Part shown: positions 47,241-61,088 of the stretch, in pieces
How positions within the stretch are numbered: the stretch's first letter is position 1
How the letters are laid out: each line of letters starts with the position of its first letter
From: Galbula dea
Taxonomy: Eukaryota > Chordata > Aves > Piciformes > Galbulidae
Assembly: GCA_013399015.1 (NCBI GenBank)
Contig: VWZX01005788.1
Location: forward strand, 64,043 to 128,042
Direction: 5' to 3'
DNA length: 64,000 nt
Position numbers and translations under genes: made by a program
The notes under the pieces: generated by a model
The model's input: the letters and a program-made list of their open reading frames with translations, nothing else
The model's database searches: none
Told to the model about the DNA's origin: nothing

Positions 47241-50200
47241 CATCACGAAACAGATTTCTGACATACTAGAGGAGAGTCAATATTTAAGCCTTTGCTCAAG
47301 GAGGGCACAACTGCTGAATGGAGCCCTAATCATTCACCATCTCATCCCCAAATGATTTATTTTTTCCAGAGGAATGCTGTCACAAAAGACAGACTAGCTT
47401 GTTCCAGTCATTTTCTTAGTCTCTGGTTTTACAAGTCTGAAACTCTCCCCATGGGTGGCTGATACCACACCTAAAGAGTAATTCTGGAGTCACCTGAAAC
47501 CCAGCTAACAGATGAGCCACTTCTTGGGGTTTTCTCTTTTCTCAGTGGCTTCAGAGGTGCAACTAGATGCTGATTATCTTTGCTCCAGGACACCATTTGA
47601 TGGCTAAGCTGACATTAACACAAATTGTGTGTTTTCTGTGTATTCAGAAACATCTGCTATAGTTGCATACTTTGCCTATCTTGAAGGTGTTCTGTTTTGC
47701 CATCAGTAAAATATATTTCAGGCTCTCTGGTGCTGTGAGAGAGAAAGAACCCTTCTAAGTTCTCTCCAAGCAAGCTTGCTCCTGTGCAGGTGGAAAGGGA
47801 AGAATGGTGCAGAAGGACCCAAAGACCACAAGTGGGGTTACTCCAGCCAGTTTCTGTATTTGAGGTCTACAGGGAATGGGAAAAGGGAGCTGCTAGCAGG
47901 TACAAGTCATGAAGGTCTGTACACTTCTACCATTAGCTTGGTCAGACACTGGAGGCTGTGTAGCAGTGCTTACTGTATACATGGCTAGGGTAGAGTATGT
48001 ATTCAAGCAGAGGCAAGTCTCTCATCCCCTCCTTTTGAGTTTGTAGCTAGATAATGCCACAGAACTGAGAACTACTTGTGGATTCAAAGATTGCAGAGGT
48101 GCTTGTCATAGGAAACTCATCTCTGTATCCATGCTTTTGATTTTTACTTCCAGTTTCTGATAAGGATTTGCTGCAAGTGGCTTGCACTGGGAAAAAAAGG
48201 GTTTTACTGTTAAATCAGGAGGGATAGACAAGTCCTCAAAGTCTCCCTGGCAATAGCTTTCTTGCATAGGGCCTACTTAGTCCAACAGTGCTTGTGGACT
48301 TCCAGGCAGCAGTGCTGAATCAAGGCCTTTTATTATGCACAGCTACTACTCCTTCCTAATGAGAGACTTCTGTCATGTTCTCTGCTTAGGGCTAATCTTG
48401 AGGAATCAGGAATCCAAGACAGATGTGGCAGTGACCATCATATTAATCTCAAAGACCAAATCCCTCAAAGCAAAGGAAATATGAACAATTAAAACAATAA
48501 ATACAATGAATCATATGAATTTCCAGTGCCCTCAGTCCTAATTTCCAGTTGCACACATGAATTTGTAATTCTTGAGCCAAGAATCAGTAAATCCTCTTTT
48601 GTTTAGAGAACAAGATTAAAATGCTGCTAACATTAAAACCACCCCTGTTTGCTGGCTCTTGTATCTATATAAATACCTGCCTATTTCTTTGCTTCCCCCT
48701 CTTGAGTGCCAGACTTGTCCTCTTGATAATACCAGCTGAACCCTGTAGGTAAATACCTAGAGCAGTGCTTTGGGAAGGGCTGAGCTGCCTGTCAGCAAAT
48801 TTTACAAGCAAGTCCAACATAATCCATTCAAGTGACTCTGGATTATTGAACATTTTACAGCAAGACAACACTTTGGTGACTCTAAGATCTATTTACACTC
48901 TTGTGTAATCTGTGCCACTGGATTTCACATCATGGAAGGGAAATCTCTGAGCATAGTTTATTCAAAACACATCCCTAAAATGCTCCTTTTTTCAGTTAAT
49001 TGGTCAGACAAAGGAATTTAGCAGATGAAATCTGCTGCACTTGTCTCTTCTCATGTGGTTCCTTTCAGTTTTAAGTATCTGCAGGAGTCTTAGCTGATCA
49101 AAAAACCCAACACACCAAGAAAGGAAAAAAACATTTCAACAAATCAAGCTACAAATTTGCCATGAGTTCAGAACTAATGAAAAACTCTTACTTCAGAGTT
49201 TTGAAAATCAAATGTAATTCAAAAGGTGGAGTACTGCTGGCAAAGAGGAGGTGATGGAGAATTCTAACTCTTCTGTTTTTTTCCTTGTATCTCCTGGACA
49301 TTTCCTTTAAAATAAGACAACATTCCCATTACAAACTTAATCCTTTATTGCCTTAATTGTAAAGGCCTGACTTCTTCCTTGTGCTAAGAGACTTCCTTTT
49401 GCAAAGGATAGCTCTGGCTGACATATGAAAGCACTGGTTGGTGTTCTAGGCTGCAGATTAGAAGATATGGAGGCAGAGATTACAGAGCATACCCTGATGT
49501 AGTGCAGTCTTTCCCTGAAACAGGGAGCCACTTTTTAGAAGGCCACACCTCCTGCTTATGAAGGCTGCTTTGGAGGGGGGCCAGGGCCAGGAATGTTCCT
49601 GGGAGTTGCTAACAGATCTTTCACCCCATGTTCAGCCTAATCATGATGTCCTTTTGACCTGTGCTGCCAACTTTCCAACCTTGGCTTACCAGTTTGAATA
49701 TCTGTGTGTAAAATGGAGGTGGTGGCCATTAGCCTGCCACATCCCCTGTCCCTCACAGGCTTTCTTGCAGCTCTGCACTGCTATGAGTTTGTATGAACCC
49801 AGAAATCAGTCTGGATGCTGTGCTTTTATCTGCTGAAAAGCTCAAGACTACTTCAGAATGTACTTTGAAGCCTCCTTGGTAGGAACAGCTGGAATGTGTG
49901 TCTGTGTTACCAGCAAGCTGCTCTGATACTGTGAGCAAAAACACAAGCTGAGTCACACTTGATGACAATGCTGCTGACAAAATGTTTTAAGCTGCAAACT
50001 AAAACAACAATGGGATTATTTATGGACTGCAACTCTTATTTTAATGTCAATAAATGTACTGGATAAATTCCCCTTCATTAGCTGGAAACCTCAGAAGGAA
50101 ACAGAAATATTCTGGTAAACCACAAGCTTGTTCTTAGCAAATACATGGCTACATTTCCACTGTGGAGGCATAGCCAGACTGTTTCTTCACTGGGACAATA

Positions 50201-53200
50201 AATCTCTGGGAGTGAAAAACAGAGTCTATAAAAGCAAGACCTACAAAGTAAGAGGGTGTGACACATAGCCCTCAAGGCTCCAGAGGATGACACTGGAAAG
50301 TATTGAGAGTAGCTTTTTTCCCCCCCTCTTTATGAATGGAAAAGCTGTTTTCTAAGATGTACCATTCAACTCAAATGGTTGGAAAGAATCTGCTTTGCTG
50401 TGGGAGGGTTTTGCTCTCTTGTCTACTGGGCTGCAGCAAGTTATGGTGCATGAATCTACAAGATACACTGAATGCAGGGTGTTCTAACCCTTCCTCACCC
50501 TACCTCCTTACACCTCACTACTACTAGAGGCTTCATGGAGAGAAAGGAAGGATCCAGTCATGGAAAAGACTCCACCACATCAGCTATGGTTAGCTTCCAA
50601 TTGCCTGAGACTGCTTTTCAAAGGCAGAGAGAACAAGGCACAGCATCTTGCCAGATAACACTGATGGTTCCTCCTGTTTCTAGAGGGAAGAGTTCCATCT
50701 CAGGCTGGAAACTCTGGCCACCCTGGTTGCAGATTGCTTTTTCCTTCTGCTCCTCAGCTCTAATCTGTCTTTACTTTCCCTTTCTAACTCTGTGGTTCTG
50801 TATTTTAGCCTGCACCTAATTGCTTGGAGGCTATTCCCAGAGTTGAAGATGTGGTTCTCTCTTATCTGTGGAGCATTTTGTTTGTTTAGAGCATGACACT
50901 AATGACACTTTGAATTTGCTTCAGAGCTTTGGGTTTTCTTTCCTATTGTAGGGACAAGACACAAACAATCATGTCTGGGGCTAAGTACATTCCTAACCCC
51001 ATCAATTTATTTCAGATTCTGAGCCCTCAGGAAGGGGAACCAGTGACTAATAAATCAGATGTTTCTTCCTTCAGTGTAAGTCATCTGCTAGGATCAATAA
51101 GAAGCAGAAAAGGGTTCTCTTGTTTGCATGAGACAAGAGAGCCAAATAGCTAAGAGCATATTTCAAGCCCTACACTTTGCACACAGCAAGAATAGCTTGT
51201 TGGGTTTGAGCAAGACTATAAAACTAATGAGGGAATAGAGGGATAAGAACATGACTTGTACTGAAGGTAAACAGAGAATCTAAGTTCTTCCTCATCAGCT
51301 TCTATGGAGCCTCTGGGTCAAGATCAATATAGCAACATTCCCAACTCAGAAATTCCAGACTTCTTGCAACCTAACAACTACAAACCTGATGCTCAGCTCA
51401 GCAGGGACCAGAGCAGATTTCTGAGGATGATGCTGGAGTTTTGGTAGCCCTGTCTGTTAGTACTGGTTTTTATGGGCCACACTACCCTGTTTGCACAACC
51501 TTCCCTTTCTCCCAACTTGAGCCAGGTCACTGTTGTGTCCTCAGCCATCTCAAGGCAAGCCAACACCTGGCCCCACACCAGTTTATTTTCCACTGGATAA
51601 AAGTTATTCTCATACTCTCTGTAGAGAGCAGACACTAAAGAAGCCCTGAACAGAACACAAGGAGCTACAAGGATACTGACATGTGTCTAAACAAAGTTGT
51701 TTCAATAATCATTTTAGAAAATAAAGATCAGTTTAAAAAGAGATCAACCTGACTTTCAGTTAGCTGTGCATAAGGCAGTGGGGATCATGCTTTCTTTCCC
51801 CTCCTTTCTTCCCAGAAAGCATCACCTAGATTGACTAAAATCTGCCTTTTCCCTCAGGTTTGGAGAGTGTCTGTACACTGGCTAGACAATCTTGCTTCTG
51901 AGTACATACCAGGACTAGAGCTTTTAGCATCATCATCTGATGAGTCACTGTGAAAACCAGGCAAAACATTGTGTTAAGATGAAACAAAGAAATGGGATGG
52001 CTACAAATTACAAATGCTTTTCACTAACAGGGCAAATCCTGACTCTTGAAAGCAAAGTAACCATCCCAGGAAGCAGAGGGACAATTATTTATCAAAGGAG
52101 GGGAAAAAGCTTCAGCAAACTAGTGAAAGTGCCAGGTTTCTCTGATAGAATTAAACTCTTATATTTCTCTAGCTGAAGAGAAGCTTGCTGCAAGCACTGC
52201 AATAAAACCATTCCTTCTAAGGCCACCCTGTCACAGAAAGGTTGCTGAGATGTGACACACATGACAACTATTTGCTGTCACTTGTAAACACAGCCATGGG
52301 CTTCATTCAGAAGTTTGCATAAGCCTCATACTGAGGCAGGGTTCCAAATCTCCAATACCTGAACATGTTCCAAAGGAGGCAAAATGAGTTCTTTTGCCTC
52401 TCATTCTGTCTTTATAGCAACACAGAGCAGCACCTTTATGTTCATACATACTCTCAGTCAGGAATAGATATTATTTTGCCAAGAGCACCTCATTATGACT
52501 TAAAAACCCCACCCTGAAACACAAAATCAGGTTCCTTCTTGTAAGTGCTTTACCTGAGAATGTAGTGAGCACCTTCCTAAAGGGAACCAGCATTAACTAG
52601 AGCTTGTTTGTATTTGTGCTGGGATACCAGGGCTCCAGTGGATAATCCAAAAAGATTATTCCACAGTGGATTAACCCAGACAATGCTTATCAAAAATGTC
52701 ACACCACAAACAGGAGCCAAGAATATGTTACTGGGAAAGCTGCCTGGCCCAGTTGTAAAATGAGAGGCAATGGCAGAGTATTATGCATCAAACAATGAGA
52801 AACACTTGCATAGTCTGTGAACACACTTTATATTAAACCTAGTCCAAAAATTAAGACAACCAAACCCTGCCTGCCTCCAGTATCTCATCAGATTCCATTA
52901 CACTGACAGCTCCACAGAACCTCAGTGGGTCTGGACTCTCATATTCTCTGCTCATACCTCTGCCACTGTCTCCCTAAGAGTGGTAACAGGTTGCCATTCT
53001 CCCTGGGGATGAACATGAAGGGATGGGACATTTTGCAAGTCCTATCCTCTCACCTCTGTACATCCCCTTGTTCTGTCTTTTTTTGCCCTTCAGTATTTCT
53101 CAGACCTGTAGTCACCAGTTTCCTCAGGTCCAGGTCACCTCACTCACCAGTCTTAGCTGCACTCATTAGCAACACAAACTTATCCCATAGGTGCTCCCAT

Positions 53201-56200
53201 CTCTCCACATATCCAAGCTTCTGCTTGAAGCTCTCTTGCTCCATGACTCTGGCCTCTTTGCTTTCTCAGTGTATTTCTGGTTTCTTTATCCTCACACTTC
53301 ATTCTCTTACTTCCTTGCTTTGCCTGACTCTAGTCCTGTGGTCATCATCTGCCTAGCTCCTGTGATCCCCAATCCAAACCCAGTTAGCTTTCTCCTTGGG
53401 TCTCTTCCAGGTCTGCTCCCAAAGGGGCAGAATGGAAATACTTGGTAAGAGCTGCTGCTGCTGAATCCAGGGATGCAACCCAGTGAAACTGAGTTTATAC
53501 AACAGGAGAGACTTGAGAACACAGTAGTTCAACCCAGGCTTTAAGACTGCAGTTCCACCCTGCCCCAGGCACATCAGAAAAGCCACTTACACCTCTGCTT
53601 TGAACCCTACCTCTGTGGCAGTCTGCAAGTCAGAAAATGCTTGATGGATCCCACTTCATTGGGGCAATTCAATACAGAGAGGCAAAGACAGAAAGCTGGA
53701 TGTGTTTCCCCAACCTCAGTGCTCTTTGCCTTCTAACAGAACAGCTTATTTGAGGTAGGGATATTATTAACCTGATTTATGGAGCACCAAACACAAAGGG
53801 GCCATGTATGTGCATTTGGTTTCTGGAAAATTTTATACTATAAAATAAATTTTATGCTAAATAAATACCCACAAAAAAAGAGATACTGGTAAAATCTGTC
53901 CTGTTCTAAGATGTAATAACAAATGTACTCTTTGGTGCATAATAGGCAATTCATTTTGCTATGCATTCCTCTATTTAAAACATAAAGCACTTAAGGAGAT
54001 TTGGAGTATGCAAGACTATTAGAAAATCAATTTCTATTCTGGTTTATAGCCCAACCACTTAAAGTCTTAATTTGCTACAATTCACTTTCTTATAGTCAGG
54101 CTCATAAAAGTGGGACCAGCTACCTCCTCATCCCTGATCACAGGCTTCTTAGAGCTACAACTATTTAATTACTGTCTACCACATCCACTGTCTCCATTTG
54201 CTTATTGCCTGCATTTATGCATTTACAACATCAGTTCAGGTTGTTTGCACTTGCTTAAGAACCTGCTGTCTCTTTTGCTGAGGTTTGAAGGAGGGAGGCT
54301 TTGGTTTCACTGAGGGAGATCTCATTCCACTTGACAACTAAACAAACAGCAGAGTAACTGGCAGGGAGTCATGGCCCTTTGGTGAGCAGGGCTCTGGCTC
54401 AGCAAAGGGCAAGGGAAGCAGCATCATTTTCACCCCAGCACAAAGTGTCTATTCTTGACTACTTGACCAAAGGAAGCAAAAGCAGAGGGACAGCTAGCAA
54501 AGCACATCTGCAGGGCTGTGTTTCACAGGAAGTCATGCAGCTCCTCTACAGATAAGTTTCACTGAAGAACAAAGACTGATTTTGTTCAGTGCTTCAGGAA
54601 TTGAACCTGGACCTAACTTTTCAATCCCTGGAAATAAGGCTTAGAGAGTGAAACCTAACTTCCCCCTCACCCCTGTTCAAACCAGCTGTGTGATTTTCAC
54701 ATTAGCCCTATACTTACTGTCTGAAGGCAGCTTAGGACACCCACTAATCTCCAAGTAAGTTTACATCTTTTATTTATTGATTTTGCAGACTACACACAAG
54801 TTAGTGCATCAGAGAAATGCCAGAGCAACACCACTTAAAGAGGTTGTGTTAAATGTAGCCTCCAAGGCTGAGCTGCCTTCAAGCTTAAGAAACACAATAT
54901 TTATGGCTAAGAATAAGACAAATGGTGTAATAATACATTAGCAGGCAGTGTCCTCACTGACTGCAAACATATTTTGAGCTTCCATATTTCATGCATCTCC
55001 TAACCTCAGAGCCATCCTACCCACTACAATTGGTTTTCCAGCAGGTCAACATTTAACATGAGATAATGAGGTGTGCTTTTGAACAACACAAGCAGCATTA
55101 GATAGAGTGGGAGCCAAAAACACAATCATATTAAAAGCAAACCACAGAGCAGATTACCTCTTGCCCTCTCTTTTAGCTTGAGCAGCATATTCCAATAAGT
55201 GCAGAAGAGACACTGTCAAGCACTTCTTTATGGTTCAATTTTCCTTTTTTAATCTCCATTGCTTGCAATGTCCTTGCCCCTCTTTAAAAGCTGTAGAATA
55301 ACATCCCTTTCTCTGTCAATTTTGTGCTTTCTCTCTCTGCAAAGAATGACTAGAGATTAACAAAAAAAAAAAATACAACCAAAAAGCTCCAAACTTCAAA
55401 CCCTCTCCAAGAGAAGAATTAGAGAGAAAAGTGAGAGAGAAAAAGTTTTTATCAAGATGTAAAGGAACTGGTAAGTTTAGAAGCAGGGCAGATGACCTTC
55501 CTCTCATTATTGCACATTTTCACTCTGCCCACCTCTGTAAAACCAGTGGAACATTTTATACCAAGCTATAGCTACCAGTCAGTGCAGCCTTGCAGATACT
55601 TGCTCTTTAATAAGGAGGCCAATTAGGTCTTTCCTCAATATGGTTTTTTTTGGCATGATGAGGACAAGGCAACAGTGGTCTGGAGGAGGTCCCTGGATGT
55701 GAGCACTATCACTACAGCAGCTCAGTGATGCATCTTCTAAGAATTCCCCTTTGTGGCTGCCTGATCCAGAGTTGGATCATGACTGGAAGGCAAATGCTGT
55801 TTGTACTGGCTTGGGACTTGAGGCCTGGGAGACACATGGGGTAGACACAATCACCTGGGAAGGTAGGTTGAGGGCTCTATGTTTACTCTGGCTTAGCCAC
55901 TCCAGATCTGGAAGCTGTCTTGGTGAAAGAGAAAATATCCAGAGCTCCTGAATTTATAGATTGGCAGCCTCTGACTTTTTTTCCTCCTCCCCCCTAACTG
56001 CAGTGAAGAAACTGTCTCTTGGTGGTTATTGATAGAAACTTTCCTTCAGCTTCAGGATTGATAAGATTATTATATATATTTGTAACTTAAAATCATATTT
56101 CTGCAGACCATAATTTGAGCATTTTACTCCTGGTATATGCTGTATTTCACATATAGGAGTGCTCCTGATGATTTAGTCATGTTGTTTAAACACTGATTTC

Positions 56201-57569
56201 ACAGTATTTTATGTTTCTGTATGTAAGTTATAGTTTGCAGTAGCTGAGACTAACTCTGATCACTTTCTCCCCTCATGTGCTGCAAGTCTGTAAACCAAAC
56301 AGCAACATGAGGAACAAAGATCTCACCTCTCCAGTTCCCTTCCCAACCTTCCAGTCAGCACAAGTGATTCAAGAGTTAATGGGATGGCATCACATCTAGT
56401 AACTCTTCTCTAATAATTCCCTATTTCTAACTGCCCTAGTGGCAGTCACAAAAAGCTTTGCCTGTATCTTTTCCAGCCTTCCATGGAAACTTCATCCTTC
56501 TTTCTTTTATCCTTTTCTTTAGGGATCCACAGAGAAGCAGCTCAACCCTCCAGCACAGCAAACAACATCAACCCTTTGGCTGATTTCTCCAGCCCAACCT
56601 CCAACATATTTAAAATGAATCATGAAAAGAATCAGAGACCAATTCACAGCCTAGCTACCATCCCCATTCCAACAGAAACCCCTCCACTGGCAACTGGAGT
56701 CTTTCTTTTGCCAGAGGAACAGACAACTGCTATTCAAATAAGATTAGCACATCACCTAGAGAAGTGTTTCACTCTCTCAATATTTCAGCCTCTGGGTCAT
56801 GGCTCACAAGAAGTTCTTCAGTTGCTATGTTTTTTGCTACCTTCTTCTGCCTGGAATGAATCTGCCATACACAGATGAAACTTAGGCATCCACTCTTATG
56901 TGTGGAAGCAACTGAGAGAGGAAAACAGACATCATGAAACTTGCTTTCAGTTGGTTGCAGCAAGTGAAGATGCCAACACTAGCCAAGATGGTTTCTGAAG
57001 TCAGGTCAAGTGCTTCCTCACTTCAAAACAGTAAGAAATAGTCCAAAAAGAATCTGAAGATTGAAAGACACTAACCCAGATGATGTAAATCAAACCAATT
57101 GGATTTCCAGATGGATAGGTTCAGTGGAGAAAAGCTCACCACCAAATATTTTGTACCACAACCACATCAGTGTATTTTTCCTGTGCTATTTCCTGACAGT
57201 GTCCAAGATGGGACCCATCTGCAGAAATGTAGAGCAGGAACAGATCTGGATTTGAAAGTGGCTTGGGGTCTGCACTTCTGCCACTGCATCAGCTGATCTA
57301 TGGGTGTAGTGTATGCTACAGTGCCAGCTGATGCTGCTGAAAGCAGAGGCCAAGCACAATGACAAGTTGTGGCCTCTTTAGGGATATCCTTCTTTAATTA
57401 CTCTGCTTGTGGCCTCCTGCTCCTTTTCCACCTTTCTTTCCTCCCTGGACCACAAAGAAGGAGGGGAATAACAACTGGCTGTCAAGTGACTGGAGGGAAA
57501 TGAGATGGAGAATTCCCTCCCAAGGTGGTACTTTTTGATCCCCATTCTGATAAGTGCAGTGGCCTAAGC

Positions 57570-57593
57570 AAAGGAACCACCTTTGGTTCCTTT
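57570..57593. repeat. Perfect 10-bp hairpin, 4-base loop
   Basis: AAAGGAACCA, loop CCTT, TGGTTCCTTT. Too short for a microRNA precursor; no A/B boxes or other RNA-gene features nearby. Confidence 0.9.
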
Positions 57594-59869
57594 ACTGGAC
57601 AAGTGGGGATGGATCCTTTCCTCTCCCCAAGCATCCCCCCAAACCATCCCAAAGTTTACTAGTTGAGAATATATGTAAAGCAGACTGTGGGTGATTTATT
57701 CTATCCAGCAATAAACAACAGATTAAGTGCATTTTTAATGCTGCAAAACCTTTTAAAAGACTTTTAAACCTTTCACTGTGGGACATAATTAAACTTGTTT
57801 TGCTCTCTGCAACAGGTCTGGCCTCCAAACACATAATTAAGCAGTCACAGATTGCAAAATTGCTTTTGTTTGGTTTCCACACTACTCAAATACTCATTTG
57901 TCAGCTAGTGCACTGTAACTGACAGGCCCTGGGCAACACAATTAGGTGAGTTTTGGAGCTTGGAGGCCACATCCATGTCTTCCCACCACTAAATATTTCC
58001 CTTAGTGTGTTCTCTATGGTTTCAGTGGCTGCATGCACTCAGGTAATGTAGCAGCTACAACTTGAAATGAAAGATTTAAAGCTTGTGAAGCATAAAGGAC
58101 ATTTTTCTTTCTTTATGAGGCAGAGGGTTATGATTTCCTGTAGCTAATTCTGTCATCTCTAACCACTGGAATGATCCAGAAGCACCAGCATACCCAGAAT
58201 GACTGGTTACATTTTGTAGCTCAATTCTTAGAGACACAGATGTGTGTTAGAGACCAAAAGCACAATATTGCTCTAGGAAGCAAGTGCTGAGGCTTCTGCA
58301 CCATCTCACATACTTCTATTCCTCAGACTACCCAAGTGCACTGAACAGCCAAAGCTTTTCCAGAGAAACATGAAGTGTGCTATTGTGCACACCTTGTACC
58401 CATGGGAATGGTGTATTCAGGGATAGTGTATGACCTCTTCAAAAGAGGCAGAAGACTGTCTGGGGATCATTTAAGCACATTCTTGTCAAGATTTCCAGGA
58501 GTAGCTTCTTGGCACTACCAATCAGCCAGAGAATATTTCCAGCACAATTGTTATTGCTGCTATTTAAATTCTTCATGGCAAAAAAAAAAAAATCCCCTAG
58601 ATTACAAGGATGAAAACAGAACTAATCAGAAATACCAGAGGAAAGAATTAAAGAAGAATTGAAATTTCAAAAGAATTGAAAGAGACCAATATTCTCTCCC
58701 AGGTTTTCCAAACTATTATCTAGTGGCACTTTAATACTTAAGGTCCCACAAGACAGTTCCAAATACCCAGCAAGATTATGGCTTGCCATGAAACATATCA
58801 GCTAAAGCAAGGCTTTGAAATCCCAACTCTAAACAAGGGTCTGTATAAAACATCCACATCTTTGGAGGATCACCAGAAAGAACATAAGGAAGATACAATA
58901 CTTCTATGTGCTTTTATGGGTGAGAGGGGGAACCACAGTCTGCTCTTACAAGAGTAGAGAGACTGCTCACAGTCTGGATTTGTACTTCTTTTCCAGCAGG
59001 AATCCCTGTGTGCCAAAGACCAAAGGTCCAGATTAACTAATGTCTGGAAAGAGGAAACATCTCAGCTTTGTATGTGCTGTGCCAAGGGTGCTTTGCCAGC
59101 ACTTAGCTCATGGAGCTTAAAGAAAGAGGAGAATTCAGGGCAGCAAATGCAACTGCTTGAGGAAGCAAAGTGGTGGGACACCACTTGCTCCAGCTGCTCC
59201 AACTTCAATTGGTTCAGAAGGTAACTGGGGATAATATTTGCTCTTTCAGAGTCAGGCTCAGCCTCAGTCTCCTTTTTCCTCTTTCCCTCTGCATGTCCCA
59301 TCTACATTAAAGAACACAGGGAGTCTTCCAGACTTAGTCACAGATGAAATAGCTTAGCCAGAGTCACAACTGTGCTTCCATCTCTATGTATGCAAGGCTG
59401 CACTTTCAGAAAGCAGGCTAAATTAAACTTTGGTTCTACTTCTGTGAAATGCTGAGAGGTGCTTTGGATTCACACTGGTGAAAGCTAAATTTAGTCAATG
59501 CTTCTGGGGTTTTAATGAAGTGATAATTTTATATGGGCTAAAATAGAACTGCTAAACTCTAACAACCTTCTCCCCATTTTTCCTCCTCTGTAGGTTAGTG
59601 TGTCTCTTCCCCCAGTTACTTTGTGCTTTAAATTACTGGCATTTGACTTCTGTGGTTTTGGCAGCTGTAGTCAGCTTCCTCTTGTTAACAAAGAATGAGA
59701 AAGGATTTCTGTGCATTGATATACAAATCAATATGGACAACATTATCCTGGCTTCAGTTGCTGAGGAATACAGACAACTTGTTAGCCCCAGCCTGACTCT
59801 GCTGCAGACACATTGCTCAGTGAGGGTAATCATGACACCTTTGCTAAACCCCTCCTATTAGTTCAGCTG

Positions 59870-59889
59870 AGCTCCAGTGCACTGGAGCT
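59870..59889. repeat. Perfect 20-bp palindrome
   Basis: AGCTCCAGTG is followed directly by its reverse complement CACTGGAGCT. It abuts the 8-base palindrome TCAGCTGA (59863-59870). Confidence 0.9.
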
Positions 59890-60152
59890 AAAAAACCATC
59901 ACAATGCCCAAATGGGACTATCCAGGTGGTGTTGGCAGAAGCACAACTGAAGCTGTGTTGCAGCAGTGCAAGTGTTCTGCTGCCATACCTAACAGTGTGG
60001 CAGCACTTCTGTATAAGCTCTGATTTTCAGGGCATCATATTGACTTGGAAGAAGTGAAGAAACTCACTCTTCAGTGAGTGCTGGAGTTACAGTTTCTCTG
60101 TATGCAGACAGAAACACCTTCACACCTGAGCATGTAGCTATGCATCACTATT

Positions 60153-60630
60153 ACAGAATCACAGAATCATTAGGGTTGGAAAGGACCCTCAAGATCATCT
60201 AGTCCAACTGATAGCCCTACACTACTCTTACCCCTAAATCATCCCCTGAAGAAACACATCTATCCTCTTCTTAAAAACCTCCAGGGATGGGGACTCCACC
60301 ACCCCCCTGGGCAGCCTATTCCAATATCTAACCACTCTTTCAGTAAAGAAATTCTTCCTAATATCTAATCTAAACCTACCCTGGCTCAGCTTAAGCCCAT
60401 TCCCTCTAGTCCTGTCACTAGTCACAAGGGAGAAGAGGCCAAGACCCGCCTCCCTAGAAAGGCCTTTCAAGTAGCTGAAGAGAGCAATAAGGTCTCCTCT
60501 CAGCCTCCTCTTCTCCAGGCTAAACAAGCCCAGCTCCCTAAGCCTCTCCTCATAAGGCCTGTTTTCCAGACCCCTGACTAGCTTAGTTGCCCCTTCTCTG
60601 CACCCTCTCTAGTAGCTCAATGTCCTTCCT
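60153..60630 (-). mobile_element. CR1 LINE 3' end with open ORF2 C-terminus
   Basis: A minus-strand copy of about 478 bases. The terminal repeat is at 60153-60170 (ACAGAATCACAGAATCATT). The ORF2 end is open from 60527 to 60234 (97 codons), with LEKRRLRGDLIALFSYLKG, DRTRGNGLKLSQGRFRLDI, RKNFFTERVVRYWNRLPRG and VVESPSLEVFKKRIDVFLQG. It is 5'-truncated. The uninterrupted frame marks it as one of the younger CR1 copies here. Confidence 0.95.
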
Positions 60631-61088
60631 ATTGTTTTACTACATGAGCTCTGAGAAGCTACAAACTACATCTCATTTGCTAATCACAAGCAAGAGGTCA
60701 CTCTAGCCTTTTGTTGACATTTTCAAATAACTAAAATAAGTGGGTTTACAGGTTCTGATCTAGTCAAGGAAAGAGAAGGCTGTTAACAGAAGCCCCAAGT
60801 ATCAGACAGTTGGAAGAAAGACCTTGAGGTCTTGCTCTGCCACTGCTTAGTACTTCCAAGTCCATTTGCAATCAATTAGCATCTTGTCTGTCTATATGAG
60901 CATTTAACAGGACCTTCAAACCAGCATGTCTTTGCCTCCAAACATCCCTCATAGAACAAGAGTCCTGAAATCCCACTAGGATTCTTTTAAACACTGTTGT
61001 TTTATCCAGGCTCACCTTTACTGGGGAGAGTGATAAAGAGAACATCCAGACTTTTCTGTGCTCTGTGCAAATGTTAAATGCTGCAGGA

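Larger units (their letters stand above)
41102..60152. other. Gene-free 5' flank or upstream intron
   Basis: No coding exon, CR1 or RNA gene recognised over 19 kb. Two perfect palindromes (41800-41820 and 59870-59889), a perfect hairpin (57570-57593), homopolymer tracts and the candidate regulatory blocks at 43.3-47.2 kb are listed separately. The longest open frames (142-143 codons at 45916-46344 minus and 52925-53356 plus) show no family features. Confidence 0.5.

Noticed and set aside
52925..53356. 143-codon plus-strand frame rich in L, S and C
   Set aside because: Low-diversity composition from CT-rich DNA; no signal peptide logic, no family resemblance.
56483..56878. 131-codon plus-strand frame beginning METSSFF
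   Set aside because: No family match I can recognise, no paired splice sites, no retrocopy tail.
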